A program made the translations under genes and the position numbers. Below the pieces are notes generated by a model. The model ran no database searches. It saw only the letters and a list, made by a program, of their open reading frames with translations, and was not told where the DNA came from. This document shows positions 44,741-53,980 of a stretch of DNA of 64,000 nucleotides, piece after piece (within the stretch, counting starts at the first letter, position 1; each line of letters opens with the position of its first letter). The stretch is from contig NZ_BLPF01000001.1 in the NCBI RefSeq assembly GCF_011764425.1, positions 4,393,001 to 4,457,000 on the forward strand, in the 5' to 3' direction. The stretch is from Phytohabitans houttuyneae. GTDB lineage: Bacteria; Actinomycetota; Actinomycetes; Mycobacteriales; Micromonosporaceae.

Positions 44741-45999
44741 GTGACGACCAACAGCCTGGTCCGGGCCTGGCGGACCTTCCGCGTATGGCGGCGGACCAGG
44801 CCTTTCTGGGGTGGACTCTTCACAGTCCTCGCCGGCTTGGAGATCTTCGCGACCACACAGGGGAGCCTCGGCGGACTCTCGTTCCAGATGGGTCCGACCG
44901 GCTTCCTTTCCTGGCTGATCCCGGCGATCCTGGTCACCTGCGGGCTGCTGATGTGGTTCACGCCCGCGCAGCGCCTGTTTTACGCGATCGTCGCTGCGGT
45001 CACGGCCGTCTTCTCGCTCATCGGGGTCAACCTGGGCGGCTTCCTCCTCGGCCTGCTGCTCGGCACGGTCGGCAGCGCGCTCGGGTTCGCGTGGACGCCC
45101 GTCGCGCCAGCGCCCGACGCCTCCGCCGTCGATGAGGAGGAGCCCGAGCCGGCGAGCGAGTCCGATGTGGACAAAACTCGCGAGATCCCGACACAGCTCC
45201 ATGCGGTCACGGTCGCGCTGCTGAGCCTGGCGATGGTTGCGGTGGCGACGCTGCACGGGGGGACGCCGGCACACGCGGCGCCGTGCAAGCCCGGTGCGAC
45301 GCCGGCGCCGACCCCGTCGGGTACGCCGACACCCGCGCCCGGGGGCGATGACGACGAGGGCGGCGGCAACATCATCACCGACATCCTCGAGGGCATCGGC
45401 GACCTGTTCGGCATCGGCGGTGACAAGCGGGAGGCGGCACCGACGCCGACCCCGAGCGGTGGCAAGCCGCCGGCGCCGCCGCCGACCTGCCCGCCCAGCG
45501 GCGGCGGCGAAGCACCCGGCGGCGGCGAGAGCGACGAGCAGCCGATCCTCACGAGGGTGGTCGCGCCCCCGCCGACATCACGGCGGTCAACCGCGTCCCG
45601 TCGATCCTGACCGGTTCGAAGCTGACCAACTACAACCTGGAGTACCACGGCGTGACCGACCTCCCGCTGCGCGGCGGCGGCACGATGAAGGTGCTGTGGT
45701 TCAACATGAGCAAGGCGGTGACGGACAACTTCGAGCTGAAGCCGGCGGTGCCGAACAACCGCCGCATGTCCGTCAAGGCCAACCCGCTGACCGTCGACGG
45801 CCGCGTGCGTTTCTTCACGCCGCGCTTCACCGGCAAGCTCCTGGGCCTCAACCAGGTCTACACGCCGACCTCGCCGCCGCCGCTCCCGCCGGGCATTCCG
45901 GTACCGGTACTGCCGATCGTCTTCACGGACGTGGAGATCCAGCTCGCCTACGTCGACTGCGTGACCCTCACCGCCAAAGACCTGCTGAACCGGCCCTGA
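44741..45999 (+). pseudogene. DUF6114 membrane protein, frameshifted
   Basis: GTG 44741 has GGAGGAG upstream. Four membrane helices follow (GGLFTVLAGLEIFATT to FLLGLLLGTVGSALGF), then an acidic linker, a further hydrophobic segment, and a Pro/Thr/Gly-rich stretch. In the CCCCC run 45566-45570 a base is missing. The other frame continues ADITAVNRVPSILTGSKLTN to a beta-rich tail (MKVLWFNMSKAVTDNFELKP) and ends LLNRP at 45999. Span 1259 is one short of a multiple of three. The C-terminal part resembles the partner DUF6230 domain. Confidence 0.8.
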
Positions 46000-46021
46000 C
46001 CGGGCTCACCGGGCGCCGCGT

Positions 46022-46052
46022 CAGGCTCGGCCCCTCGCGGGAGCCGAGCCTG
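46022..46052. terminator. Bidirectional stem-loop terminator
   Basis: CAGGCTCGGC (46022-46031) pairs with GCCGAGCCTG (46043-46052) between two convergent genes. Confidence 0.75.
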
Positions 46053-46065
46053 GCGGAAGCATCAG

Positions 46066-47735
46066 CTACAGGCGGGACATCGCGGCCTTGAACGGGTCGA
46101 GGCCGAGCGAGCCGAGGTTGAGCGCCTCGCGGTGAAACTCCTTGAGGTCGAAGTCGGCACCCTTGCGCGCCTTGGCCTCGTCGCGGGCCTGGAGCCAGAT
46201 GCGCTCGCCCACCTTGTACGCCGGGGCCTGGCCCGGCCAGCCGAGGTAGCGGTTGAGCTCGAAGCGCAGGTTTTCGTCCGGCACGCGGCAGTGTGCGCGC
46301 AGGAACTCCCAGCCCAGCTCCGGATTCCACCGCTCGCCCGGGTGGAAGCCGAACGGGTTGTCGCGCGGGATCGGAAGCTCCAGGTGCATGCCGATGTCGA
46401 CGATCACGCGCGCGGCCCGGAACGCCTGGCCGTCGAGCATGCCGAGCTTGTCGCCCGGGTCTTCCAGGTAACCGAGGTCGTCCATGAGCCGCTCGGAGTA
46501 GAGCGCCCAGCCCTCGCCGTGCCCGGACGACCAGCTGAGCAGCCGCTGCCAGCGGTTGAGCAGCTCGGCCCGGACCAGCGTCTGTGCGATCTGCAGGTGG
46601 TGGCCCGGCACACCCTCGTGGTACACGGTCGTGACCTCGCGCCAGGTCGAGAACGCGGTGATGCCCTGCGGCACCGCCCACCACATCCGCCCGGGCGGGA
46701 GAAGTCTTCGCTCGGCGCCGTGTAGTAGATGCCGCCGTCGCTGGTCGGCGCCAGGCAGCACTCGATGCGGCGTACCGGCTCCGGAATGTCGAAGTGGGTG
46801 CCGTGCAGGTCGACGAGGGCCTTGTCGGCCAAGGCCTGCATCCAGTCGCGGAACGCCTCCTTGCCCTCGATCCGGCGGCCCGGGTCGGCGTCCAGCGCGG
46901 CGACGGCGTCGTCGATCGAGGCGCCCGAGCCGGCGATGCGGGCGGAGACCGCGCGCATGTCGGACTCCAGGCGGGCCAGCTCCTCGAAGCCCCAGGCGTA
47001 CGTCTCGTCGAGGTCGACGCGCGCGCCCAGGAAGTACCGGGAGGCAAGCTGGTAGCGCTCGCGCCCGGCGGCCTGCTTGTCCCGGCCGATCGGCGCCATC
47101 GTCTTGCGGAGGAACTCGCCGAAGGCGGCGGTCGCGGCGGTGGCCGCGGAGGCGCCCCGCTTGAGCTCGGCGGTGAGGGTGTCGTCGGCCTGCAGCCCGT
47201 CGACCAGCCCGTGGAAGAAGTTGTCGCCGCCCGGGTCGGTCCACGTGTCGCACTGCTTGGCGACTTCGATCATCTGGGCGCGAGGGCTCACGTGCCCGGC
47301 CGCGGCGGCCTCCTGCAGCGTCACCTTGTACTGCTCGAGCGCGGCGGAGAACTTGCCGAGGCGGGCGGCGATGTTGGCGACGGCCTCCTCGCCCTCGGTG
47401 GGCATCAGGTCGAAGACCATGCGCATGCCGTGTAGCGCGCTGGAGATCACGTTGAGCTCGCTGGTCACCTCGCCCGCGTCGTACCGCTCGAGCTCCAGGC
47501 CGAGCCGCTCGACCATCGCCTCCTTGGCGACGCGTTCGGACTCGGACGTCGGCTCCACCTCGGTGATCGAGGCCAGCGTGCGGCGCGTCAGATCTGCCTG
47601 GGCCGCGAACCCGTCTGGCGAGAGGTCGTCCAGCTGGTCGTCGTAGCCCTTGATGCCGGCATAGGTGGCGCCGGTCGGATTGAGTGCGGCCCACTCGTCT
47701 ACGTGGCGGTCCGCGAGGTCATCGATTCGTCCCAC
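46066..47735 (-). pseudogene. DUF885 family hydrolase, frameshifted
   Basis: From 47735 the frame reads MGRIDDLADRHVDEWAALNP and matches the DUF885 family, helical proteins with a zinc-peptidase-like HEGVPGHH motif. Near 46686-46699 one base is missing: the first frame gives EDFSRPGG, then loses meaning. The other frame continues MWWAVPQGITAFSTWREVTT, YHEGVPGHHLQIAQTLVRAE and ends AAMSRL at 46066. Span 1670 is one short of a multiple of three. The intact protein would have about 556 residues and likely be a cytoplasmic metallo-hydrolase of unknown substrate. Confidence 0.85.
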
Positions 47736-47869
47736 GGTGGAACCTTACGTGAGACGCCTGTGACACGCGCTCTCATTGGGTGTGGTGCGGAAACGCGCAT
47801 CGGCCGGGAGCGTGACGGCCATCACCACGTCCGAAAAGCGCGGGACTTTCGTCGTACGCCTGCGGCAGA

Positions 47870-48856
47870 GTGTCAGGAGTGTCCACCGCTTCCGCTCCTG
47901 ACAAGCTCGACCTGCGCGCATTCCTGCCGGGCTATCTCGCCCTAGCGGTGATCTGGGGTGCCAGCTTCCTTTTCATCAAGGTGGGCGTGCGCGAGCTGCA
48001 CCCGCTCTACCTCAGCCTCTTCCGGGTCGGCACGGGCGCGCTGACGCTGCTCATCGTGCTCGCGGTGATGCGCGTGCGGCTGCCCCGCGACCCGAAGCTG
48101 TGGGCGCATCTCAGCGTGGTCGGCGCGGTCGGTGTGGCACTGCCGTTCACGCTCTTCGGCTTCGGCGAGGAGCGGGTTTCGTCGGTGCTCGCCGGGATCT
48201 GGAATGCGACGACGCCGCTTATCGCGCTGCCGCTGGCCGTGCTCGCGTTCCGCACCGAGCGGCTGAGCACGCGCGGCGCCGTGGGCATCGGCATCGGCTT
48301 CGCCGGCGTGCTGACGGTGCTCGGCGTGTGGCAGGGCGTCGGCGGCTCGCACCTCACCGGCCAGCTCATGTGCTTCGGCGCGGCGGCGTGCTACGGCGTC
48401 GCCATCCCGTACATGAAGCGGTTTGTCGCGGGCCGGTCGGAGTCGGGCGTGGCGCTGTCGGCGGCGCAGCTGGTGACCGCGACCGTGCAGCTGGCGATCG
48501 TGACGCCGCTGCTGGTCGGCGCGCCGCCGGCACCGACGAGCCTCTCGCTGGACGTCATCGGCAGCGTGCTCGCGCTGGGCGCGCTCGGCACCGGCCTCGC
48601 GTTCGTGATCAACATGCGCAACATCCGGCTGGCCGGCGCCAGCACCGCGTCGACGGTGACCTACCTGATCCCGATCGCCGCCACGGTCATCGGGGTGCTC
48701 GCGCTCGACGAGCGGCTTTCCTGGTACCAGCCTGTGGGCGCGCTCGTCGTGCTCGCCGGCGTCGCGGTGTCGCAGGGCATGCTGCGCCGGCGCAAGCAGC
48801 CGGTCAGTCGTGCGAGCGAGCCCATTCGACAAGCCGCTCGGCAGGCCAGCTATTGA
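47870..48856 (+). CDS. EamA/DMT-superfamily transporter
   Basis: The 328-residue protein has ten predicted membrane helices in two EamA repeats (LALAVIWGASFLFIKVGVRE in the first, GQLMCFGAAACYGVAIPYMK in the second). Such exporters move amino acids or metabolites; substrate unknown. The start may be GTG 47870 or GTG 47879. Its last 53 bases overlap the convergent PHP-domain gene. Confidence 0.86.
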   Translation: MSGVSTASAPDKLDLRAFLPGYLALAVIWGASFLFIKVGVRELHPLYLSLFRVGTGALTLLIVLAVMRVRLPRDPKLWAHLSVVGAVGVALPFTLFGFGEERVSSVLAGIWNATTPLIALPLAVLAFRTERLSTRGAVGIGIGFAGVLTVLGVWQGVGGSHLTGQLMCFGAAACYGVAIPYMKRFVAGRSESGVALSAAQLVTATVQLAIVTPLLVGAPPAPTSLSLDVIGSVLALGALGTGLAFVINMRNIRLAGASTASTVTYLIPIAATVIGVLALDERLSWYQPVGALVVLAGVAVSQGMLRRRKQPVSRASEPIRQAARQASY

Positions 48857-49883
48857 GCACGTGCTCGGGGAGCACACCGCAGAGCGCGGCCCGCTCGCAG
48901 CCGAAGCGCTGCCAGTCGAGCTGACCCGGCGCGTGCGCGTCGGTGTCGATGACGAAGGAGCAGCCCGCCTCCAGCGCCTTGCGGATGAGGCGCTTGGGCG
49001 GGTCCTGCCGCTCCGGCCGTGAGTTGATCTCGACGGCCTTGCCGTACTCCGCGCACGCGGCGAAGACGGCGTCGGCGTCGAACTGGCTCTCCGGGCGGCC
49101 GTTTCTGCTCGCCCGCCGGTGGCCGCGGTCGCCCTCGCCCTCGGCGCCCTGCGGCCGCTTTTTGACCATGCGGCCGGTGCAGTGGCCGAGGATGTCCAGG
49201 TGCGGGTTGGCGATCGCGGTCAGCATCCGCTTCGTCATCTTGGCGCTCTCGTCGCGCAGGTTGCTGTGCACCGAACCGACCACGACGTCGAGCTGGGCGA
49301 GCAGCTCGTCCTCCTGGTCGAGCGAGCCGTCGGCGAGGATGTCCACCTCGATGCCGGTGAGGATGCGGAAGCCCTCCGGCAGCGCCTCGTTTACCGACGC
49401 CACGTAGTCGAGCTGCTTGCGCAGGCGGTCGGCGGTCAGGCCGCGCGCGACGGTCAGGGTGGGTGAGTGGTCGGTCAGCACCATGTACTCGTGGCCGAGC
49501 TCGACCGCCGCGAGCGCCATCTCCTCGATCGGTGAACCGCCGTCGGACCACTCGGAGTGGGTGTGGCAGTCGCCGCGCAGCGACTGGCGCAGCTGGCTGG
49601 CCGCGTCGTCGAGGTCGACGCCTTCGGTGGCCAGCAGGCGCCGCAGGTACACCGGCTCCTCGCCGGCCAGCGACTCGCTCACGCAGCGCGCGGTCACGTC
49701 GCCGACGCCGGAGAGCTTCGTGAGGCTACCGGCCGCGGCACGGCTCGCCACCTCCTCGGCAGGCAGCGCGGCGAGCGCCTTGGCGGCCGAGCGGAAGGCG
49801 CGCACCCGGTAGGTCGCCTCGTTTGCCCGCTCCAGCAAAAACGCGATGCGCCGCAGGTCGGCGACGGGGTCTCGGGTGGTCAC
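48804..49883 (-). CDS. PHP-domain phosphoesterase with helix-hairpin-helix (PolX-like)
   Basis: The 359-residue protein has an N-terminal helix-hairpin-helix region (LTKLSGVGDVTARCVSESLA) and a PHP domain with GDCHTHSEWSDGG, the VLTDHSPTL block, TGIEVDI, VVGSVHSN and a C-terminal IDTDAHAP. All metal-ligand His and Asp positions are present. The polymerase palm of true PolX enzymes is absent, so it is a stand-alone nuclease or phosphatase. Start overlaps the next gene by 4 bases. Confidence 0.87.
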   Translation of the reverse strand: MTTRDPVADLRRIAFLLERANEATYRVRAFRSAAKALAALPAEEVASRAAAGSLTKLSGVGDVTARCVSESLAGEEPVYLRRLLATEGVDLDDAASQLRQSLRGDCHTHSEWSDGGSPIEEMALAAVELGHEYMVLTDHSPTLTVARGLTADRLRKQLDYVASVNEALPEGFRILTGIEVDILADGSLDQEDELLAQLDVVVGSVHSNLRDESAKMTKRMLTAIANPHLDILGHCTGRMVKKRPQGAEGEGDRGHRRASRNGRPESQFDADAVFAACAEYGKAVEINSRPERQDPPKRLIRKALEAGCSFVIDTDAHAPGQLDWQRFGCERAALCGVLPEHVLNSWPAERLVEWARSHD

Positions 49884-50872
49884 ACCCCCGAACCTACCGT
49901 CCGCTGCCGCGCGTCAAGGTAGTAGTCGACCGCGTCGCCGCCGCCGCGGTAGTGCCACGGGTGCGCGGTGATGTACGCGTCGCCGATCAGCCGGAACTGG
50001 TCGGCCGCCGCGCGGGTGTCGCCACACTGCCAGAACGCGAAGGCGAACGAGTTGTGCAGCCCGGGCCAGCCCAGGCGCGGCTGGTACGCCGGGTGCCAGA
50101 TCGACCGCTCGGCGGCCATCCGGATCTCGGCGCCCACCTCGGGGCGCTGCATGTACGCCACGTCGTCGCCGCTGGGCAGGTCGAGCCACATCTCGATGTG
50201 CGCCTCGACAAGCCCGCCGTGCAGTGGCGAGCCGGGCGGCGCGTACCCCGAAGTGCGGCGGGCGAAGGCGAACATCTGCTCGTGGCTGCCGAACCACTTC
50301 TTGCACAGGTACTTCTGCATCGCACTGTGCGCGTACCGGTGGAGGGCGTGGCGCTTGACCACGTCGTCGAAGCGGCGCTGCTCCTCTTCCATGTCGACCT
50401 GGCGCCCGACACCCGAGGTGAGCAGGAAGGCGCGGGCCGTGGTGTCGTGCGGGTCGCGGTCGGCCACCTCGTCGAGGCAGTTTTCGGCGAACCGCAGCCG
50501 CTTGAAGAACAGGTCGAACTGGTCCCTGCTCGTCTGCTCGGCCCGTGCCGCGCCGCGCGCCTCCCAGGCCCAGAAGACACCGTGGGCGCCCTGCACCAGC
50601 AGCGGAAGCGTGGACTCCGGCTCGGCCGCCACCCACTCGCCGATCCAGTCCTGCACGCCGTCGACGTCGGCGCAGACCGAGACGTAGTACGCATGGTCAT
50701 CGGGGTCGCGCACGGACTGCAGGAAGCCGCGCACGGACGGCCAGTCGTGCCGCTCCAGCGCGGTGATCAGCTGCCGCGCGGCCGGATCACGCTGCGCCTT
50801 GTCGATGGCCGGCTTGGGCGCGCCGCCCGGCTGCTGCCCTTTGCCCGGTTGCTTTCTGGAGAACAGTCCCAC
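49880..50872 (-). CDS. Hypothetical helical-repeat protein
   Basis: The 330-residue protein begins with a basic low-complexity tail (FSRKQPGKGQQPGGAPKP), then a long helical domain with conserved Trp and His (HYYV-like AYYVSVCADVDGVQDWIGEW, WHPAYQPRLGWPGLHNSFAF). It resembles DUF4034-type tetratricopeptide-like proteins, but I cannot be sure. No membrane segments. It overlaps the PHP gene (ATGA-type, 4 bases), so the two are co-expressed. Confidence 0.68.
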   Translation of the reverse strand: MGLFSRKQPGKGQQPGGAPKPAIDKAQRDPAARQLITALERHDWPSVRGFLQSVRDPDDHAYYVSVCADVDGVQDWIGEWVAAEPESTLPLLVQGAHGVFWAWEARGAARAEQTSRDQFDLFFKRLRFAENCLDEVADRDPHDTTARAFLLTSGVGRQVDMEEEQRRFDDVVKRHALHRYAHSAMQKYLCKKWFGSHEQMFAFARRTSGYAPPGSPLHGGLVEAHIEMWLDLPSGDDVAYMQRPEVGAEIRMAAERSIWHPAYQPRLGWPGLHNSFAFAFWQCGDTRAAADQFRLIGDAYITAHPWHYRGGGDAVDYYLDARQRTVGSGV

Positions 50873-50990
50873 GGTTTCCTCCCCCGCTCATCGATGACCC
50901 TCGGCACTCTAGACCGCGGGCCGAAGGGCGGGAAGGGGTTGCCGACTAAAGATCAACTCGGTACTGTCCGCACGTTTCCACGGGGAGGAA

Positions 50991-52841
50991 ATGCGCATGG
51001 TCGCCGCAGTCCGTGCCGGTGCTTCAGTGCTCATGCTCGCCGGCTTCTACATCGTCGCGCTCATCCAGGTCGCCGCCGCGATCGCTTTCGGCGTGTGGCT
51101 CAGCTCGCTCGTGCCGGGCGGCATCGCCCTGAAGGTCATCTTTCCGGTGCTGGTGGCCGCGATCGGTTCGGTCGCCGTGGGCATGTGGAAGGCCGTCCGC
51201 GCCAAGCCACAGCCGCCGGAAGGGCTGGGCCTCGGCCCCGACCAGGCACCCGAGCTGTGGCGCACGGTGCACGAACTGGCCCACGTCGTCGGCACCCGCG
51301 TGCCCAACGAGATCCGCCTGGTGCCCGAGGTCAACGCCGCCGTCTACGAGGAGTCCCGCCTGCTCGGCCTCATCGGCGGGCGGCGCACTCTCTACATCGG
51401 ACTGCCGCTGATCCAGGCCTTCACCGTCGACCAGCTGCGCGCGGTGCTCGCGCACGAGCTGGGCCACTACTCGCACGCGCACACCCGGCTGGGCGCGATC
51501 GCGTACCGGGGGCGGCTCGCGATCGGCGGCACGATCGGCCGCATCGGGCCGTACAACGTGGCGGGTTGGATTTTCAAGGGCTACGCCCGGCTGTACCTGC
51601 TGGTGGACAACGCCTCCTCCCGCCGCCAGGAGCTGGAGGCGGACCAGGCCGCGGTCCGGGCCGCCGGCCGCGCCGCCGCGGCGAGTGCCCTGCGCGAGAT
51701 TCCGGTCGTGGACGCGGCGTGGGGCTTCTTCTTCGGGCGGTACGTCGAGCCGGGCTGGGAGTCGGGCTTCGCGCCGGAAGACCTCTTCGGCGGGTTTGCG
51801 GAGCTGCTCGCGGCCCGCAAGGACGAGCTGGAGGAGATGCGCGGGCAGGAGCCGCCGAGCGACGGTTCGGTGTGGGACACGCACCCCCCGATCGCCGAGC
51901 GGATCGGTGCGATCGCCGCGACGCCCGAGGTGGCGCGCCCGCCGGACGGGCGGCGGGCCGGCGTGCTGCTGCCCGACATGGGCGGCGCGGGGCGGGCGAT
52001 GCAGGCCCGGATGCTCGACGTCGGCGATCGGCGGGTGCTGCCGTGGGCGTACTTCACCGCGGCCACCGCCACGACGACCATGCAGCGCAACGCCGACGGC
52101 ATCTTCCGTGCGGTCGGCCGCGCGATCGGTGACGACCGGCTCAACCTGGCCACGCTGCTCGACATCGTCGCCGCCAACCGGCTCGGCGCGGCCGCGGAGA
52201 GCCTCTTCCCGAACGCGACACGGCGCGAGGTGCCGAAGTGCTTCACCGAGCCGATGGCCATGCTGATCGCGCTCGCCGCCATCAAGTCCAATGTGGCCTA
52301 TTGGCAGCACTCGTGGACCGGGCCGGCCCGCCTCGTCGGGCACGACGGCCAGCCACTGCCGACCGCCGAGATCGCCGCGCGGGCGGTGTCGCCGCAGACC
52401 GTCGACGAGGCCCGCGCCTGGCTGGCCCACCTGCGCATCGACCCGGGCAGCGCGATGGTGGTCGAGCAGCGGGCCAGCGCGACCGGTGCGGGTGTGGTGG
52501 CCGGCATCGCCAACGTGAAGGTCGACGGCGTCGAGCACGACCTGCTGGTGCTGGACAAGGGGCTGGTGTTCGTCGGCAACCCGGGCAAGTCCGACAAGGG
52601 CAAGGTCCGCCTCCAGGAGCTGGTCGGTTCGGCTCCGGCCGACGAGATCGCGAGGACGCATCGGTTCCTGCCGTACGAGGAGATCACGTCGGTCGCGTTC
52701 GTCAAGAACGTGCCGCTGCGCGTCGACATCACCCTGCACAGTGGACAGACCGTCTCGGTGCACGAGGCGTGGAGCAGCGAGCTGATCGCCAAAAACAGCC
52801 GCGACGTGTTGACGGACGTGCTCAAGCAGGTGTCGGACTAG
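50991..52841 (+). CDS. M48-family zinc metalloprotease
   Basis: The 616-residue protein has two N-terminal membrane helices (LMLAGFYIVALIQVAAAIAF, VIFPVLVAAIGSVAVGMW). The M48 active site HELGH at 155-159 follows, and the third zinc ligand is the Glu in RRQELEADQAAV. The protease part ends near residue 320; the rest is a helical region and a beta-rich C-terminal domain. The catalytic face should be in the membrane or cytoplasm and act in membrane-protein quality control. GGGGAGGA precedes ATG 50991. A palindromic terminator-like repeat follows. Confidence 0.9.
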   Translation: MRMVAAVRAGASVLMLAGFYIVALIQVAAAIAFGVWLSSLVPGGIALKVIFPVLVAAIGSVAVGMWKAVRAKPQPPEGLGLGPDQAPELWRTVHELAHVVGTRVPNEIRLVPEVNAAVYEESRLLGLIGGRRTLYIGLPLIQAFTVDQLRAVLAHELGHYSHAHTRLGAIAYRGRLAIGGTIGRIGPYNVAGWIFKGYARLYLLVDNASSRRQELEADQAAVRAAGRAAAASALREIPVVDAAWGFFFGRYVEPGWESGFAPEDLFGGFAELLAARKDELEEMRGQEPPSDGSVWDTHPPIAERIGAIAATPEVARPPDGRRAGVLLPDMGGAGRAMQARMLDVGDRRVLPWAYFTAATATTTMQRNADGIFRAVGRAIGDDRLNLATLLDIVAANRLGAAAESLFPNATRREVPKCFTEPMAMLIALAAIKSNVAYWQHSWTGPARLVGHDGQPLPTAEIAARAVSPQTVDEARAWLAHLRIDPGSAMVVEQRASATGAGVVAGIANVKVDGVEHDLLVLDKGLVFVGNPGKSDKGKVRLQELVGSAPADEIARTHRFLPYEEITSVAFVKNVPLRVDITLHSGQTVSVHEAWSSELIAKNSRDVLTDVLKQVSD

Positions 52842-52926
52842 GCCCTGTTTGGAAATCCTTGCCGGGCTGCGCCGGACGCCGTCTGGACTCCGGCTCGCCT
52901 CGACAATCCTTTTCAAACAGGGCCTA
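52839..52926. repeat. 88-bp inverted-repeat element between convergent genes
   Basis: TAGGCCCTGTTTG (52839-52851) is repeated inverted at 52914-52926, with weaker extension to about 26 bp. It carries the stop codons of both flanking genes and can act as a bidirectional terminator; it also looks like a miniature inverted-repeat element. Confidence 0.6.
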
Positions 52927-53898
52927 GGCCGGGCGCACGGCCGTCACGGAGCGGCGGTCCGGCGCCACGGCGGTGACCCAGCCACCGGCCCGGCCGAGGC
53001 GGAGCAGCGCGTCGGAGCGTGCCGGCAGGTCCAGCGTCGCGCCGGGCTTGGGAGGCCAGGCGCCGCGGGTGGCCGCGCCGGGCCGGAGCCAGGTCGTCAG
53101 CTCGCGGATCGGGTCGGCGGTGTCGAGGGCGGCGCGGGCCTTGGCGAGCGCGTCGAGCACCACGTCGAGGGCCGGCCCCACGGCCGCCGCGTTGCCGCCG
53201 CACATCGCGGCCACCAGCTCCGGCCGCGCGGCGGCGACCCGGGTGCCGTCGCGGAACGAGCCGGCCGCCAGCGCCGCCGCGAGCGGATCGGTCGCGCTCG
53301 CGGCGAGGGCGGCGGCCAGCAGATGGGGTACATGGCTGACGGCCGCCACCGCGCGGTCGTGCTCCTCGGCGGTCGCCGGCACGACCCGCGCGCCGAGCCC
53401 GGTGACGAGCGTGGCGAGGTCCAGCCAGTCGGGCAACGAGGTCTCGTTCGGCTCCAGGCAGAGCACCCACGCGCAGCCGGTGAAGAGGTCGGGGTCGGCG
53501 GAGGTGAAGCCGGAGGTCTCCCGCCCCGCCATCGGGTGCCCGCCGACAAAGCCGGCTAGCCGGTGCAGCCGCCGCGTGACCAGGTCCCGCACCGGGCCCT
53601 TGACCGAGGTGACATCGGTGACCAGCCCGGAGTAGCCCGCCTTGCCCAGCTCGTCGAGCACGGCCTCGAACGCGGGCAGCGGCACCGCGACCACCACGAG
53701 CTCGGCCTTGGCGACCGCGTCCCGTACCGTCGGCGCGACCTGCCACCGCCCCCCGCTCGGCGCCTTCGCCGCCGCGGTGCGCGCCGTCGCTCTGGTGGCC
53801 GGGTCGGCGTCATAGCCCAGCACGCGGTGCCCGGCTCGGGCGAGCGCCCGCAGTGTCGATCCCCCGATGAGCCCCAGCCCGATCACCGCGATGTCCAC
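52924..53898 (-). CDS. tyrA: Prephenate dehydrogenase
   Basis: The 324-residue protein has the NAD-binding GLGLIGGSTLRALA at residues 7-20, the substrate motif GGHPMAGRE and the dimerisation region AAVSHVPHLLAAAL. It converts prephenate to 4-hydroxyphenylpyruvate in tyrosine synthesis. There is no ACT domain, so feedback control may be weak. ATG 53898. Convergent with the M48 gene. Confidence 0.9.
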   Translation of the reverse strand: MDIAVIGLGLIGGSTLRALARAGHRVLGYDADPATRATARTAAAKAPSGGRWQVAPTVRDAVAKAELVVVAVPLPAFEAVLDELGKAGYSGLVTDVTSVKGPVRDLVTRRLHRLAGFVGGHPMAGRETSGFTSADPDLFTGCAWVLCLEPNETSLPDWLDLATLVTGLGARVVPATAEEHDRAVAAVSHVPHLLAAALAASATDPLAAALAAGSFRDGTRVAAARPELVAAMCGGNAAAVGPALDVVLDALAKARAALDTADPIRELTTWLRPGAATRGAWPPKPGATLDLPARSDALLRLGRAGGWVTAVAPDRRSVTAVRPA

Positions 53899-53980
53899 GC
53901 CGGAGACTTAAGCACACCCCGCGGCGGGACGGTTACCGAGATCTCCGCCCGACGCACCAAACGGCGGTTACCGTAATTGC

